Of a stretch of DNA of 64,000 nt, positions 22,871 through 34,257 are shown one piece after another (the first letter of the stretch is position 1; the number at the start of each line of letters is the position of its first letter). The stretch is taken from NCBI GenBank assembly GCA_030407315.1, contig JALQPE010002793.1, positions 84,501 to 148,500 of the forward strand, given 5' to 3'. This DNA comes from Asparagopsis taxiformis (lineage: Eukaryota; Rhodophyta; Florideophyceae; Bonnemaisoniales; Bonnemaisoniaceae). Made by a program: the position numbers and the translations under genes. Under the pieces are notes generated by a model. The model saw nothing but the letters and a program-made list of their open reading frames with translations, was not told the DNA's origin and ran no database searches.

Positions 22871-25540
22871 CAGTGTCTGGGAGTGGTGGATGAGATGGAG
22901 CGTCACGCTGTCGTGGGCATCTTTTTGGGGTAGAGGGAGGCAGTTCTAGTGCTACGAGGATGGGTAATGGATGGTATCTACGTGGGAATGGTCACAATTG
23001 TACGGCTAAGAATTTTTATTTAGTAGTGACTATGAGCTAGAGAGAAGTACAAGCGGTAGGATAGGTAGCAATCTAAGAGGGTGCAATATGGGAAGCTTCA
23101 CTCTGGATTTGTTTATTTGCGCAGGCTACATTGAGAGTAAAATATCCCTATGTTAGAACTGCTACTACAACCAACACTATTCTGAAGAGTAAAACTAAAA
23201 GTACCAGAAAGTCTACAAATCTATCAACTGATTGCGCTGCATGAATAAGCTAGGAAATGAAGAGAAGAAGAAAAAGATGTAGTGAAAGGAAACAAGTTAG
23301 TGACGTTGAATTGGAGTGGGAAACTGATGGTGACCAGGAGACTAACGTACCTTAACGAATACCATTGCATCCCAAATCGAAATCTGTACTCACAGGCAGA
23401 GCAACAAAAATGGAGGAGTGAGAGAGAAAGATGAACGAAAGGAGAATTGGAAAACTCACCGACTGGAAACTTGAGAAAACGAATAGAATACTGGGTTAGT
23501 GGCGTGAAATGTGGTGACGTACCATGTACACTGCTCCGGAAGCGTAATTACTGATGCTTTGTTTTCCGACGGATATGGAGATGGAAACAGGGATTTCCAG
23601 AATCTGTCGTTTAAGTAGCACTCTGCGGGCGGAAAAGACGTGTAGGAGAACAATAGAGGGATAATTTTGAAACAGAGCGGTGCGATGGGAGGCCCAGAAA
23701 AACGATGCGTAGGCTGCGAATTACGCTTGGAAGCACATGATCTGGCAAAGGAGGCGCACATTATCGTATCTTCTACCGCGTTTTATGGTCTAGAATGACG
23801 TCATCACTACAGAAATATAGGAAAAACACTAGCATATGGGGCCTACATGACAGGGGGAGGTGAAGAGTAAGAAAAATGGCGCACTTTCCTGGACGAGGAG
23901 TCCGCGCTTCCAGTGATGATGTGGATGGTATATATCGATAACGTCATTGTATGCTCCGAGTACACTTGGCAGGCAGTCAAAGCGGGCCACGTGGATGGTG
24001 GTGGTTAGGAAACAGCAGTGTGGAAGAATTTTTATAATTTTCATGTTGCAAGCGAGCAGTGAGTCTGCATTGCAATATACAAATGTATGCTAATTTAAGA
24101 TATCACACCGAGTACGATTCAACGAGACATCGTGTTTTCACCTTGTGAACAGGGCCGAGAATATGGTAGAGTATACGAGTAGGAACTACGTGCATGAGAA
24201 AATAAGATTCAGTATTAGTGCTTAGAGCATCACTGCGTAACAAACGGAAGTGGATACGTCTTGGCCAGGCTGGTGTTTAGGGAATGCGATACAAGATAGC
24301 AAAACGATATTGAGTAGGTCGAGCCCGGATGAAATAGCAATCATTATGCATAAAGTAATGAGCATAGGACAAATCATTGTGGTGAACCAGTTCATTGGAT
24401 CGAATGAAAGCCAGAAAGGTTTCGTAATGGTTGAATTTAATGGCGGAGAAATATACTTCTGCACTATAGCGGAGAAGTAGCGGAAAAGAGTAAATCTCCT
24501 TCAGCAAGCGAGACATGCATCAATATTGCCCAGTATAGTTCGTCTGAAGTTCAAGTTGAACCTCGCAAAGTGAATATCAGAGGTCGTTCTCTAGTGGTTG
24601 AAGAAGTCTGCAACGATGGAGTAATTCTTGAAAACGGATTTGGTTGCAGAAAACTATTCCGAACAGGACAGAGTTCGTGCAGTTCTCTTCGACGGAGAAT
24701 CTGGCTGGGTGTACGGTGAAATTGTTGTTCAACGGATCGTTTAGGGGTGCTCCGGACGTCCAAAATTGTGTCAACCTCGAGATGACGGCGTACTACACTT
24801 GTAGCCGTGGTGGGCCGGGCTGAAACCGAACTCGGTTGGTACCATTGGGCAGGAATGGATTCCTGGTTTGTTGGAAATCTTCGGGTACGTGAAGGAGGTG
24901 GCCGAGTATTGGAACGTTTCGGATGTGTTGAGGATGCTGGATGGCTCCATTCCCAGCGTGGGTGACCCGAGCAAGAGCTTCGACATTCACTCACGCGTTG
25001 TCGAAGTTTTTGCGCCGATGGTGCCCAAGAAGGGGTTCTGAGCGGACTTACATCCCAAGGAAGGCCCTCCCAATGGCTCCAAGTTTGAGAACATCTTTCC
25101 CAAACGGAAGTCTGTGTTTTGAAAGGACGCCAGGAAAATGCTCCTGCGCGTAACTGGCTACCGCGACATGTAAATGCGGAAACAATTTTACGCGGTGGAA
25201 CCACACATCCCACATGCTGCGCTCCCAGTCACATGTGGTGATGATTCCGCCATCCCTTCATCCTCCATTCCTTTGCCTTTGAGAATCCAATTGAGGTAGT
25301 ACCACCTCAATTAGATTCTTCCAGCTATTCCGAGGCTGCCTCTGTTTCTGCCACTACCCCTGTCGTGTCTGCATCGTCCGGAGTGGAAACTTCTGGGAAA
25401 GTGATGCCCAGAAGGAGTACCTGCCTGCAAGAGATTCGTTCCGGTCGTGGTGGAACGCGACGGCGGGTGGTGCGAGCCCTCTTCAGGTCGTCGAACTGGA
25501 GAGCGCACCCAAGGATGCGGATAAAAGCTCCATCCTCGGG
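22871..25540. other. Mostly non-coding, possible decayed coding sequence after 24250
   Basis: 22871-24240 shows no gene. A short frame at 24250-24480 (75 codons, no ATG) and frames around 24880-25200 have some coding look. They may be remnants of the 5' part of the dioxygenase pseudogene that becomes recognisable at 25560. No identification is possible by eye. Confidence 0.35.
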
Positions 25541-25559
25541 AAGCGCAACTAGGAAACCG

Positions 25560-26020
25560 CTTCTGCGACGCCCGAGCCCTCTACCAAAAAGAGGAAGCTC
25601 AGTGAGACTTCATCAAAGTCGTCGTCAAAGAAATCCAAGTCGGCTTCCAGAGGACGTTCTCGGGAGCCGATTCTCCAGTTCGACGACGCCCATGAAAATC
25701 CTATTCCCGACAGTATCGTCGATGAGAATGTGGCCGCCGTTCTCCCCAGCGCAATTGCGTCTGGTAGCCCGATGAAGTACTACATGGAAATTACGACGGT
25801 AGAGACGGTGCGGGCGGAAATAAAGGCGGCAGAATTCCTGGCAGCTGCATCGCCAGTTGCTGAGGACTCGGTGGTGGAATAGTACTTTGCGGTGAAGCGG
25901 CGTTGCTGGACAACATGGGGGTGGTTGTTGTGGAAGGCCTCTTGCAGTCGTCCACGGCTGGTAGTGCGACGCATGACCTCTTCAGTCACTTTTCTCGGCA
26001 GTTCCCGCTGGTTGAGGAGG
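25560..26020 (+). pseudogene. N-terminal/middle part of a dead ParB-associated-type 2OG dioxygenase gene
   Basis: A frame with a Lys/Ser-rich nuclear-localisation-like stretch (KKRKLSETSSKSSSKKSK) leads into SPMKYYMEITTVETVRAEI. This matches SRMKYYVNGKLVDTLRAEV of the gene at 47091-49550. After an in-frame TAG and a frame change, DNMGVVVVEGLLQSSTAG matches IDLVGFTILDGIFKSSTTA of the same gene. Similarity stops exactly at 26020, where a solo LTR begins. The rest of the gene lies inverted at 28296-29025. Confidence 0.75.
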
Positions 26021-26679
26021 TGTCATACCACGGAGTGGTCTGCCCTGGTGGGGTCGTGTCGACATCCTATTGGACGACCCCGGTTCGGGAATAACCAATG
26101 GAAACAGCCTCGCTGTACCTCAGACCAGTGAGGGAGAGGGACCCATTGGGACAACTAAAGACCCCACAAGGGGCAAATTTTAACTAAGCTGACTCAGCTA
26201 ACTTTACACTGTAACACTAACAGTCGGTGATCTCGCGGGCTCCCGCAGTCGCCATAATCAGGGATCTGATTGGTGCACATAAGGATATTTATTCCTAACT
26301 GTCTACCTACCCTAACTGTTTACAGTAACTTAGACTAGTATAAAACGCCTCTGGATTAGCCAGAGTGCTTAACCTTTTAGAGGTAACGTAAACTCACGTG
26401 GAATTTACGACTCCACTGAACAGTGTTTGCATCGCTCTTTTCTATCCTTCTAGGACGAATTAGCTTTAGCTATACAGCTCGACGGGTTACGTCTTTCGCT
26501 CCATCAATACGCACTTCGTGCGTGAGCACCCCCAACCTTCACCCGGTATTACCGGCAGACCTTTCGGGGTATACTCGCTATTGGCGGTTGACGCAAGATT
26601 CGCTTGCTCTACCACACTACCGAGGCTCGGGACACCTGTAGGGTGGTTTTGCCGCTTCGCGGATTTTCTACCTACTACA
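26021..26679 (+). mobile_element. Solo LTR 1 (659 bp), inserted in the dioxygenase pseudogene
   Basis: Begins TGTCATACCACGG and ends CCTACTACA (TG...CA). It contains a TATAAAA box at 26338. It is 658/659 identical to the inverted copy at 29026-29684 (single difference at 26658). The 5' flank is GGAGG and the 3' flank is CTATT. They do not match each other, but each matches, in reverse complement, a flank of the second LTR. No internal retrotransposon sequence is attached. Confidence 0.85.
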
Positions 26680-26778
26680 CTATTGCCTCTATACTTCTGC
26701 ATGCCTACGCTTCCATCTTTCTCTCCCGTGCTAGGCTTAGAGAATGTCCTACTTCCTGAAGATCATTGTACAGTGAGG

Positions 26779-26835
26779 CAGTAAAAATCACTGTCTCACC
26801 GTACTGTCTGAGGCCCCCTTTTCAACACCGTAGTG
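26779..26835 (-). repeat. CACTA terminal repeat copy, reverse orientation
   Basis: Reverse complement of 22106-22162 (CACTACGGTGTTGAAAAG...). It lies inside the 26680-29025 inverted segment, so its original orientation was the opposite. Confidence 0.75.
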
Positions 26836-28295
26836 TATAAGGGCTGGAGTGGCTCTGGGGATTACAGAAAGGTGTTTTATCTGTCCGTAAAGCTTCTGGC
26901 TTGCGCATTAGGGCTGACAGAATGCATCGATTTTTGGTCATCAGATTCTCAGAACTGCAGATGTGATAAATTTCGGCCACGGCCAAAATTCAACTTTGTC
27001 GGAACGACGTAGATTTGGACTGGATGCCTCCAAGTGCATGCACTTGAAAGTGCACTTAGTCCAAAAAATTGTCCAGAGTACGCTCCCAGGCGATGGCCTG
27101 GAAGTGTACTCTGGACAAGTTTTTGGACCTGGAAGAGGTTGAATTGCACAATGCTTGTGTTGAAATGAAACATTTATATGGCCCATTCTTTACTTGGACT
27201 GCTAAAATCCTATCTACTCGAGAGTAAAGTATAAGAAAACTGGAAACAGACGGTTTTGTATAGTCAATGTGCCACACGGCACCAAGAGTAGATTTTGCCC
27301 TCCGATAATCTATGGTTGATTTCAGAGAGGATAACCGCGTGCAGTCACAGGACATGTGTTACCAGAACCTTCCCAGAGGTCCTGGAGGTGTTCACACCAA
27401 CTCCAGTCCACTTTAACGAGTTTGAATTTCGAAAGTCAGAATCTCTGTCGTGAGAAAATTGAACCATTTCCGACCACGTGGTCGAAATTTCGTGCACTCC
27501 TCCAACCATACTAGACACAAAACCCAGCTCAAACCGGGTGTAAACAACACAATGTGTTACCAAATGCCGCCTACAGCCGTCCATACCATTCCTATACCCT
27601 GTTTCCTGACTTTATAATTCCTTCCTCACCCTTCCCAAGGTCGGAGAAGGACGGAAGTCCCTGCCGCTTACAGCGGAAGCAATTTACCAGGGAGGCTTAC
27701 AGCAAAGTCATCGTTACGATGACTTTGCTGTAAGAAAATAAATCATTACAGCAGCCATGATTTTTTACCCGGAAAAAAATTCTTGGCCACTGTAATTGAA
27801 ACGCTTTCTTACAGCAAAGTCATCGTAACGATGACTTTGCTGTAAGAATCCCCGGTAAACGGCTTCCGCTGTAAGGGGCTGAGAGTTTCGTCCCCCTCCC
27901 ACCTAGGGAAGGGTGAGGTAGGAATTGGGAAGTCAGGAACATGGCTCAGCAAAACGTTTGTACGGCTGTGAGTGGCTTCCAGGAGCATTCTGTGTCATGT
28001 GTTATCTCAGTATCGTCTCTTATAGTCGAACCTCACGGGTTTTCAAGGTCTAAAACTAGTCTCCCCCTACGGTCTAGCTAGTGAAATCATGTAAAGTTGT
28101 AGACTAATACAAAAAAGTAGCAATCAATAGGCTTAGTAGCACTAAACTATGACATGAAGGTCAGATGTATAGATGAAAATAGAAAGGTGGGCTAAGCGAA
28201 TAATGTTGAGATGAGAAAGACAGAACTTCATAGCAGGGAGCAATAGCATATGTTTTAATACTTCTCGTATGCTATCTACTGCTCCTGTCATACTT
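26836..28295. repeat. Inverted block of higher-order repeats with paired 39-bp palindromes
   Basis: No gene. 26836-27060 is a reverse-oriented relative of the 172-bp unit at 31683-32370. 27060-27600 is a reverse-oriented relative of 30980-31160 and 31600-31680. Two 39-bp palindromes (27696-27734, 27808-27846) sit inside a larger hairpin, about 27657-27880, whose outer arms carry CGCTTACAGCGGAAGC and its complement. The reversed orientation agrees with the LTR-mediated inversion. Confidence 0.7.
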
Positions 28296-29025
28296 TTAAT
28301 ATTCGACGGTGTGGATGTGGTCCGTGAGGACGTCCTTCTCCGTCTTCAAGTAGATGTGGCAGCGCGTGGGCAGGCCATAGACTAAATTCTGCTCCCACAG
28401 GAAGATCTCCTCACCTGAAGCCGACCCCGTAATGGTAAAGGTCACCGCGATCAACGAAGACGGAATAGGGTGGCACATAAAAGTGGTTAACGGGAACCTT
28501 CCACATGTCGGCGTCCGTATGGACCAGGCATACATGACTATAAGGTGCAGCTACTATAAAGAACCCATCGGCTCCGCTCGACATCATGAAATAGGATGGG
28601 GATTGGGTAGGTCCGACTCCTCAAAATTGGGATACTCAGAAGTCCGTGTGCCCATCCTGGTCCGCAGCCCCATCTGTTTTAAGAAGCAGCCGTAATCCTG
28701 TCTTCGGGAAAAAGACAGGATCCTCACCCTCCATTCCCAACTTCAAGAAATCCGCACAAACACCAAGAGCAAGCTCTGCCACCAACTTGTTCCTGTATAT
28801 ATCCAAATCCCCTCCTCCAGCTTGTCGCACAATTCACACCGCGGCAGGGGGAGTCGCCCACGACCACCATCTATGCGGTCCTTCGCAGCACCCACGTTGA
28901 GGATGAAATGCCACGGCGAAGGATCAAAACCGGGCTTGGCGAAATCTGGCGGCTCGTCCTGTGGTTTCCTGTCTTCATCATCAGAATCATACTGCTGGGA
29001 GGGTTTCTGTGGCTTTTCAACCTCC
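28296..29025 (-). pseudogene. C-terminal part of the dead 2OG-Fe(II) dioxygenase gene, inverted
   Basis: Read on the minus strand from 29025, EVEKPQKPSQQYDSDDEDRK continues exactly where the plus-strand half stopped. Then DIYRNKLVAELALGVCADFL matches LYRKKMIVELGLGICAEGL of the gene at 47091-49550. DGHTDF keeps the HxD iron motif, and SYFMMSSGADGF, PYSHVCLVH, PPYSVFVDRGDLYHYG (distal His) and TRCHIYLKTE (2OG-binding Arg) follow. There are frameshifts and stops after GHTDF and after the distal His. It is dead, but it fixes which residues the family conserves. The catalytic H, D, H and R are all still visible. Confidence 0.8.
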
Positions 29026-29684
29026 TGTAGTAGGTAGAAAATCCGCAAAGCGGCAAAACCACCCTACAGGTGTCCCGAGCCTCGGTAGTGTGGTAGAGCA
29101 AGCGAATCTTGCGTCAACCGCCAATAGCGAGTATACCCCGAAAGGTCTGCCGGTAATACCGGGTGAAGGTTGGGGGTGCTCACGCACGAAGTGCGTATTG
29201 ATGGAGCGAAAGACGTAACCCGTCGAGCTGTATAGCTAAAGCTAATTCGTCCTAGAAGGATAGAAAAGAGCGATGCAAACACTGTTCAGTGGAGTCGTAA
29301 ATTCCACGTGAGTTTACGTTACCTCTAAAAGGTTAAGCACTCTGGCTAATCCAGAGGCGTTTTATACTAGTCTAAGTTACTGTAAACAGTTAGGGTAGGT
29401 AGACAGTTAGGAATAAATATCCTTATGTGCACCAATCAGATCCCTGATTATGGCGACTGCGGGAGCCCGCGAGATCACCGACTGTTAGTGTTACAGTGTA
29501 AAGTTAGCTGAGTCAGCTTAGTTAAAATTTGCCCCTTGTGGGGTCTTTAGTTGTCCCAATGGGTCCCTCTCCCTCACTGGTCTGAGGTACAGCGAGGCTG
29601 TTTCCATTGGTTATTCCCGAACCGGGGTCGTCCAATAGGATGTCGACACGACCCCACCAGGGCAGACCACTCCGTGGTATGACA
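29026..29684 (-). mobile_element. Solo LTR 2 (659 bp), inverted copy
   Basis: Reverse complement of 26021-26679 with one mismatch (29047). The left flank CCTCC is the reverse complement of GGAGG left of LTR 1. The right flank AATAG is the reverse complement of CTATT right of LTR 1. Un-inverting the segment between the LTRs restores perfect 5-bp target duplications around both (GGAGG and AATAG). Confidence 0.85.
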
Positions 29685-31500
29685 AATAGTATGTGTAGAC
29701 TATGGCAGTGGTAGAAAAGTATTTCATGCACGAAAAGGACTGGTAGAGTGACACTAGAGAAGTGATGCTTAGCAGGAAGGGAGGTGGAGATGATGAAGGA
29801 GAACAACAGACATGAGATCGAGGGTTGAGACCAACGGCTTACAGACGGAGCAGTTTACCAGGGATGTTTACAGCAAAGTCATCGTTACGATGACTTTGCT
29901 GTAAGCATCCTTGGGAAGGGTGAGCAAGGAATTGTGAAGCCGTAAAACATGGCAGAGGGATGGTTTGGACGGCTGTTAGCGGTGTTGGGGAGCACTCTGC
30001 GTCGTGCTAACCCAGTCTGGGCTGGGTGCCCTGCCTGGTACGGCGGGAGGAGTGCACAAAATTTCAAACACAATTTCCTCAAGAGTGAAATTCTGATTGT
30101 CGAAACTCAACCTCCCTAAAATGAACTAGAGCTGGCATGAGCACCTCCACGACGTCTGGAAAGGTACTGACAGCACGTTTTCGGAGCATTGGCGCAGCTG
30201 TTCTCTCTGAGATCAAGCATAGAGTATCCGTGGCCAGATTCTATTCCTGGTGCCGTGTGGCACAGTGACCACACCAAATCGCCCTTTTTAGCAGACTATA
30301 GATTTGAGTTACTAGGAATCTAGCTGCCTTCAATACCAACATAGTTGGTAAGTAGGCTAGCCTAGGATTGTAGGAAAATCATGAAGGATGGGAGGGTAGG
30401 TATGCAGCAACATGAAGGGGATAGTATGAGTAGATTATGGCGGTGGTAGAGAAGGATTGCACTCACTGAAGGGTCGGCTGGAGTGACACCGGAGTCGACA
30501 TAGAAGGGAGGTTGGGATAGGCTGGGATGAAGAAAGACAAGAGACATGAGAGAGAGAGGGTGAAGCCAGACCGCTTACAGCTGAGGCAGTTTACCGCGGG
30601 TGCGGACAGCAAAGTCATCGTTACGATGACTTTGCTGTAAGAAAACGTTTCATTACAGTAGCCACGATTTTTTACCCGGTAAAAAAATTCTTGGTGATTT
30701 TTTCACCCGGTAAAATCCTTCGCCCACTGTAATGTTTTCTTTTCTTACAGCAAAGTCATCGTAACGATGAATTTGCTGTAAGCATCCCTGGTAAACTGCC
30801 TCAGCTGTAAGCGTCTGGTACCTTGGTCCCTCTCTCACTTTGGGAAGGGTGAGATAGGAATTTTGAAGTCGGGAACATTGTGGAAGGATGGTTTCGACGG
30901 CTTCGGGCGGCTTTGAAGAGCAATCTGTGTCTTGTTCACCCGGGCTGAACTACCTAAAAAGTTCAGTATTGGGAGAGCAGCACGGTAAATTTCGACCACC
31001 ATTTTCTCACGACAGAGATTCTGGCGGTCGAAATTCAAACTCGTTAAAATGGACTAGAGTTGGTGTGAACACCTCCAGGACCTCTGGAAAGGTACTACCT
31101 GCACATTTTCAGAGGCTACAAGAAGCCGGTCTCTCCAATATCAAGCATAGATTATCGGTGCGCAAAATCTACTCCTGGTGCTGTGTAGCACATTGACTAT
31201 ACAAAACCGTCCGTTTCCCGTTATTATAAACTATACTCTCAAGTAGGTAGGAATCTAGATATTCACCTTACATCGATGGTTATGAAGTAGGTTAGCCTAG
31301 GACTGAAGGTAAAGGATAGGATGGTAGGCATGGGGTAAAATGAAGGTGGTGGTATGAGTAGAATACGGAAGTGGTAGACAGGTATTTAATGCACAGGAGG
31401 GGCGTTTGAAGTGACACCAGAGGCGCGGTGCGTCACAGGAAGGGAGACTGGAATGATGAAGGAGAACTAGAGGCATGAGAGCTAGGTTGTTGAGGCATGC
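29685..31500 (+). repeat. Higher-order tandem repeat, about three units of 0.73-0.93 kb, with 39-bp palindromes
   Basis: Related stretches begin near 29688, 30420 and 31350 (TATG..TAGA.TA.GG..GTGGTAGA, then GTGACACCAGAG..., then GAAGGGAGG..GGGAT). Palindromes of the TTACAGCAAAGTCATCG type lie at 29867-29905, 30604-30642 and 30744-30783. No coding sequence seen. It is satellite-like. Confidence 0.65.
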
Positions 31501-31682
31501 TTCTAGCTCTATTATATAACTACATTGCTCCTCTATAGGCTACGCAATCCATTCCAGCAGTTCTAGTTAAAAATGGACTATATGAATGTTTCATTTCAAT
31601 ATCAGCATTGTGCAGTTGAGCCTCTTCAAGGTCCGAAAACTTGTCCAGAGTACGCTTCCAGGCCACTTGAAGGCATCCAGAA

Positions 31683-32370
31683 CACTTGCACTTCGTTCTT
31701 CCAAAGTTCAATTTTGGCTATCACATCTCCAGTTGTGGGAGTCTGGTGACCAAAAGTCGATGCATTCTGGAATCCCTACCACGCAATTCAGCAGCTTTAC
31801 GGACACATAAAACACTTTTCCGTACTCCCTAGAGCCACTCCAGCCCTTACGGATCACTTACACTTCGTTCCGACAAAGTTCAATTTTGGCCATCACATCT
31901 CCAGTTGTGAGAATCTGGTGACCAAAAATTAGTGAACTCCGGAAGCTCTACCTCGCAAGCCACCAGCTTTCAGGGCGAATAAAACTCGTTACAGTACTCC
32001 CCAGACCCACCCCAACCTTCCCAGACCACTTGCACTTCGTTCCGACAAAGTTCAATTTTGGCCATCACATCTCCAGTTGTGGGAATCTGGTGACCAAAAC
32101 TCGATGCATTCTGTCAGCCCTAATGCGCAAGCCAGCAGCTTTACGAACTCATAGAACACTTTTCCGTACTCCCTAGACCCACTCCAACCCTTACAGACCA
32201 CTTGCACATCATTCGGACAAAGTTCCATTTTGACCATCACAACTCCAGTTGTGAGAATCTGATGACCAAAAATCGATGAATTATACCAGCCCTTCCACGC
32301 AAGCGAGAAAGCTTGAGTGCAATTAAAACAAGTTTTAGTGCTCCCTAGAACCACCCCAACCCTTTCAGAC
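31683..32370 (+). repeat. 172-bp tandem repeat, four units
   Basis: CACTTGCACTTCGTT-type unit starts recur at 31683, 31855, 32027, 32199 and 32371, exactly 172 bases apart. Each unit includes AAAGTTCAATTTTGGCCATC and CTCCAGTTGTG words. No ORF of interest. Confidence 0.9.
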
Positions 32371-32478
32371 CACTTTGCAGCCTTTTTCGCGAGGTCCGAA
32401 ATCGTCTCCTTCTTCTTCCCGAGTGAGAAACATCAGTCCCTCTCATATGCTTACAGAGAAGTTGGTTTACCATGGTTT

Positions 32479-32567
32479 CTTACGGCAAAGTCATCGTTAC
32501 GATGACTTTGCTGTAATGTTTTGTTTTCTTACAGCAAAGTCATCGTTAAGATGACTTTGCTGTAAGA
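32479..32567. repeat. Paired 39-bp palindromes
   Basis: Two copies of the palindrome (arms CTTACAGCAAAGTCATCGT, one-base centre), at about 32479-32515 (one arm slightly changed) and 32529-32567. They belong to the same family as those at 27.7, 29.9 and 30.6 kb. Confidence 0.85.
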
Positions 32568-33809
32568 AAACAGAGAAATTACAGTTCCGACAGCTTGTCC
32601 TGGAAACCCCTCCTCCCGGATCAGTTTATATTCTGTTACCTACCCTAGAGCTCTAATGACGTGCCCAGTCCCAAGTTTCGCATCTGGTGCTAGGCAGAAA
32701 GGCTGATTAGCGAACTTCATTCGAAGGATGAAGTCGACATTCTGTCCCGTCTGCAGCCATTACATGCCGTTGGCGCCGGTTACAGCGGTGATTACACCGT
32801 TTGTGACGTAGCCATCGGCGCCGATGATTTATGCGCCGTAACACTTGAACGCGCCCATCGCACACGCAATTGCGTGTACATTAATGTACTGCCATATTAG
32901 GTTTTCCCAAATCCTCGTCCGCCCACACGCTCAATTCATGCATGCATTCCCTCACCGCCTTCCACTCCCGTCATACGCACCCTTTCGCCCGTCTCAATGC
33001 CCCCTTGCCTTGACATCCCTCCTATATCAACTAGTTCGATTCGCACCGCGTTGGTCCACTTAGGATGACCATAGTCTCCGCGCCCATTTTTCGACCACAT
33101 TCGCCGTCCAGTCGCGCACAATTCCAACTGCCGCACACATACATAAACGAGCTCCCCATGATCACTTTCGCCCGGGCTGTCCCAACGGGCATACGATTCC
33201 ATCCATACCCTGTCCGCAGATGAGCTCAACTCCCTCGTACCACTCCCTTGACGCCATTCGCACCTTCCAAACACCCACCTCGCTGTTTCTTACTACCCTC
33301 CACACACACCTCGCAGCTGCCCAATCACATCTTCCAGTCAGTCACACTCGGTGATCCATTATCGATTCTCACTAGAATAGATACACCACTGCTAACCTGA
33401 TAACACGAACATTTCGTGTACTCTCATTGCTGCGCCAAGCGACGCTATCCTTCAAACCTAGATTCGGACCTCTCCAGTCAATCCCACTTATCTAGCAACC
33501 ACGTCTCAGTCGCCTTCGTTGCGAGCACACCCATTGAAACAGCGGCATTCATGCATTCACTGCCCCTCTTGGCACCGACGATCACTGTTTAGAGAAGATA
33601 AGCGCCGCCCCGTTCCGTACTGCAGCCCACCGTAGCGCCGCACCGGGCTGCGCAATATACCATGTACAAAGTCGCGCAAATCTCTCTTCAGATATCTGAG
33701 TTAGAATTGTGACCGCCAGACTATCCAGCGCGCTACCAACAAACATGTACACTGCGTCGCACAAACAATTGCAGTATGCGTGCTCGGCAACCAATGGAGC
33801 ACTCGCACC
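32568..33809. other. No gene recognised
   Basis: GC-neutral, stop-rich sequence. It may include decayed 3' parts of the pseudogene at 33810-34257. Confidence 0.4.
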
Positions 33810-34257
33810 TGCACCCACAATCATCCACGAAATAATTCGACACAAAATCCACCCGACGAAGTCTCTCTTAATTTTGAATCCACCCACCAATACCAATATG
33901 ACATCGACATTGCGCACTATCGCTAACACGTCCATCCAACGTACATTGCTCCATCTCATAAATGAACTCCTGATTCCCCGCATCCGACGCGTTGAACAAC
34001 CGCAAAGACGCGCACGTAAACCCCAAAGCGTCCTCCAACAACTTGAGATAACTAATCCCCAGCCCGGAAAACTCATAGCGATCCGTCTTCGACCGCTCCT
34101 GATACACAATCGGGCTCTCCAGCAACGTGCAACAGCACAACTGCAAGCCGTCCAACGGGCGTGCACGCGGGGTCTGCGCCAGCACAACGGCAAGTATCGC
34201 CTGAACAACGAGCAATTTCCGCCAGATCATCACTGCCAACTGCCAACCATCCTCCAT
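33810..34257 (-). pseudogene. Decayed glutamate-receptor / solute-binding-protein-like gene (ligand-binding lobe)
   Basis: Minus-strand frame from ATG 34257 (or 34230). MIWRKLLVVQAILAVVLAQ looks like a signal peptide. LLESPIVY and YEFSGLGISYLKLLEDALGF follow, resembling the first lobe of type-3 solute-binding and ionotropic glutamate receptor ligand-binding domains. Then comes CHIGIGGWIQN, an in-frame TAA, and ERLRRVDFVSNYFVDD, matching the usual 'GG..iT.eR...vdFs.py....' block. After that the frame is lost. It would have been an extracellular ligand-binding receptor or channel. The family call rests on motif look-alikes only. Confidence 0.45.

Noticed and set aside
22358..22906. 182-aa reverse-strand ORF with a repeated peptide
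   Set aside because: By-product of the 35-bp array (unit plus strand shift gives periodic peptides); it lies in a subterminal repeat cluster.
24551..25213. 220-aa minus-strand ORF
   Set aside because: Antisense to the decayed 5' part of the dioxygenase pseudogene; no recognisable motif.
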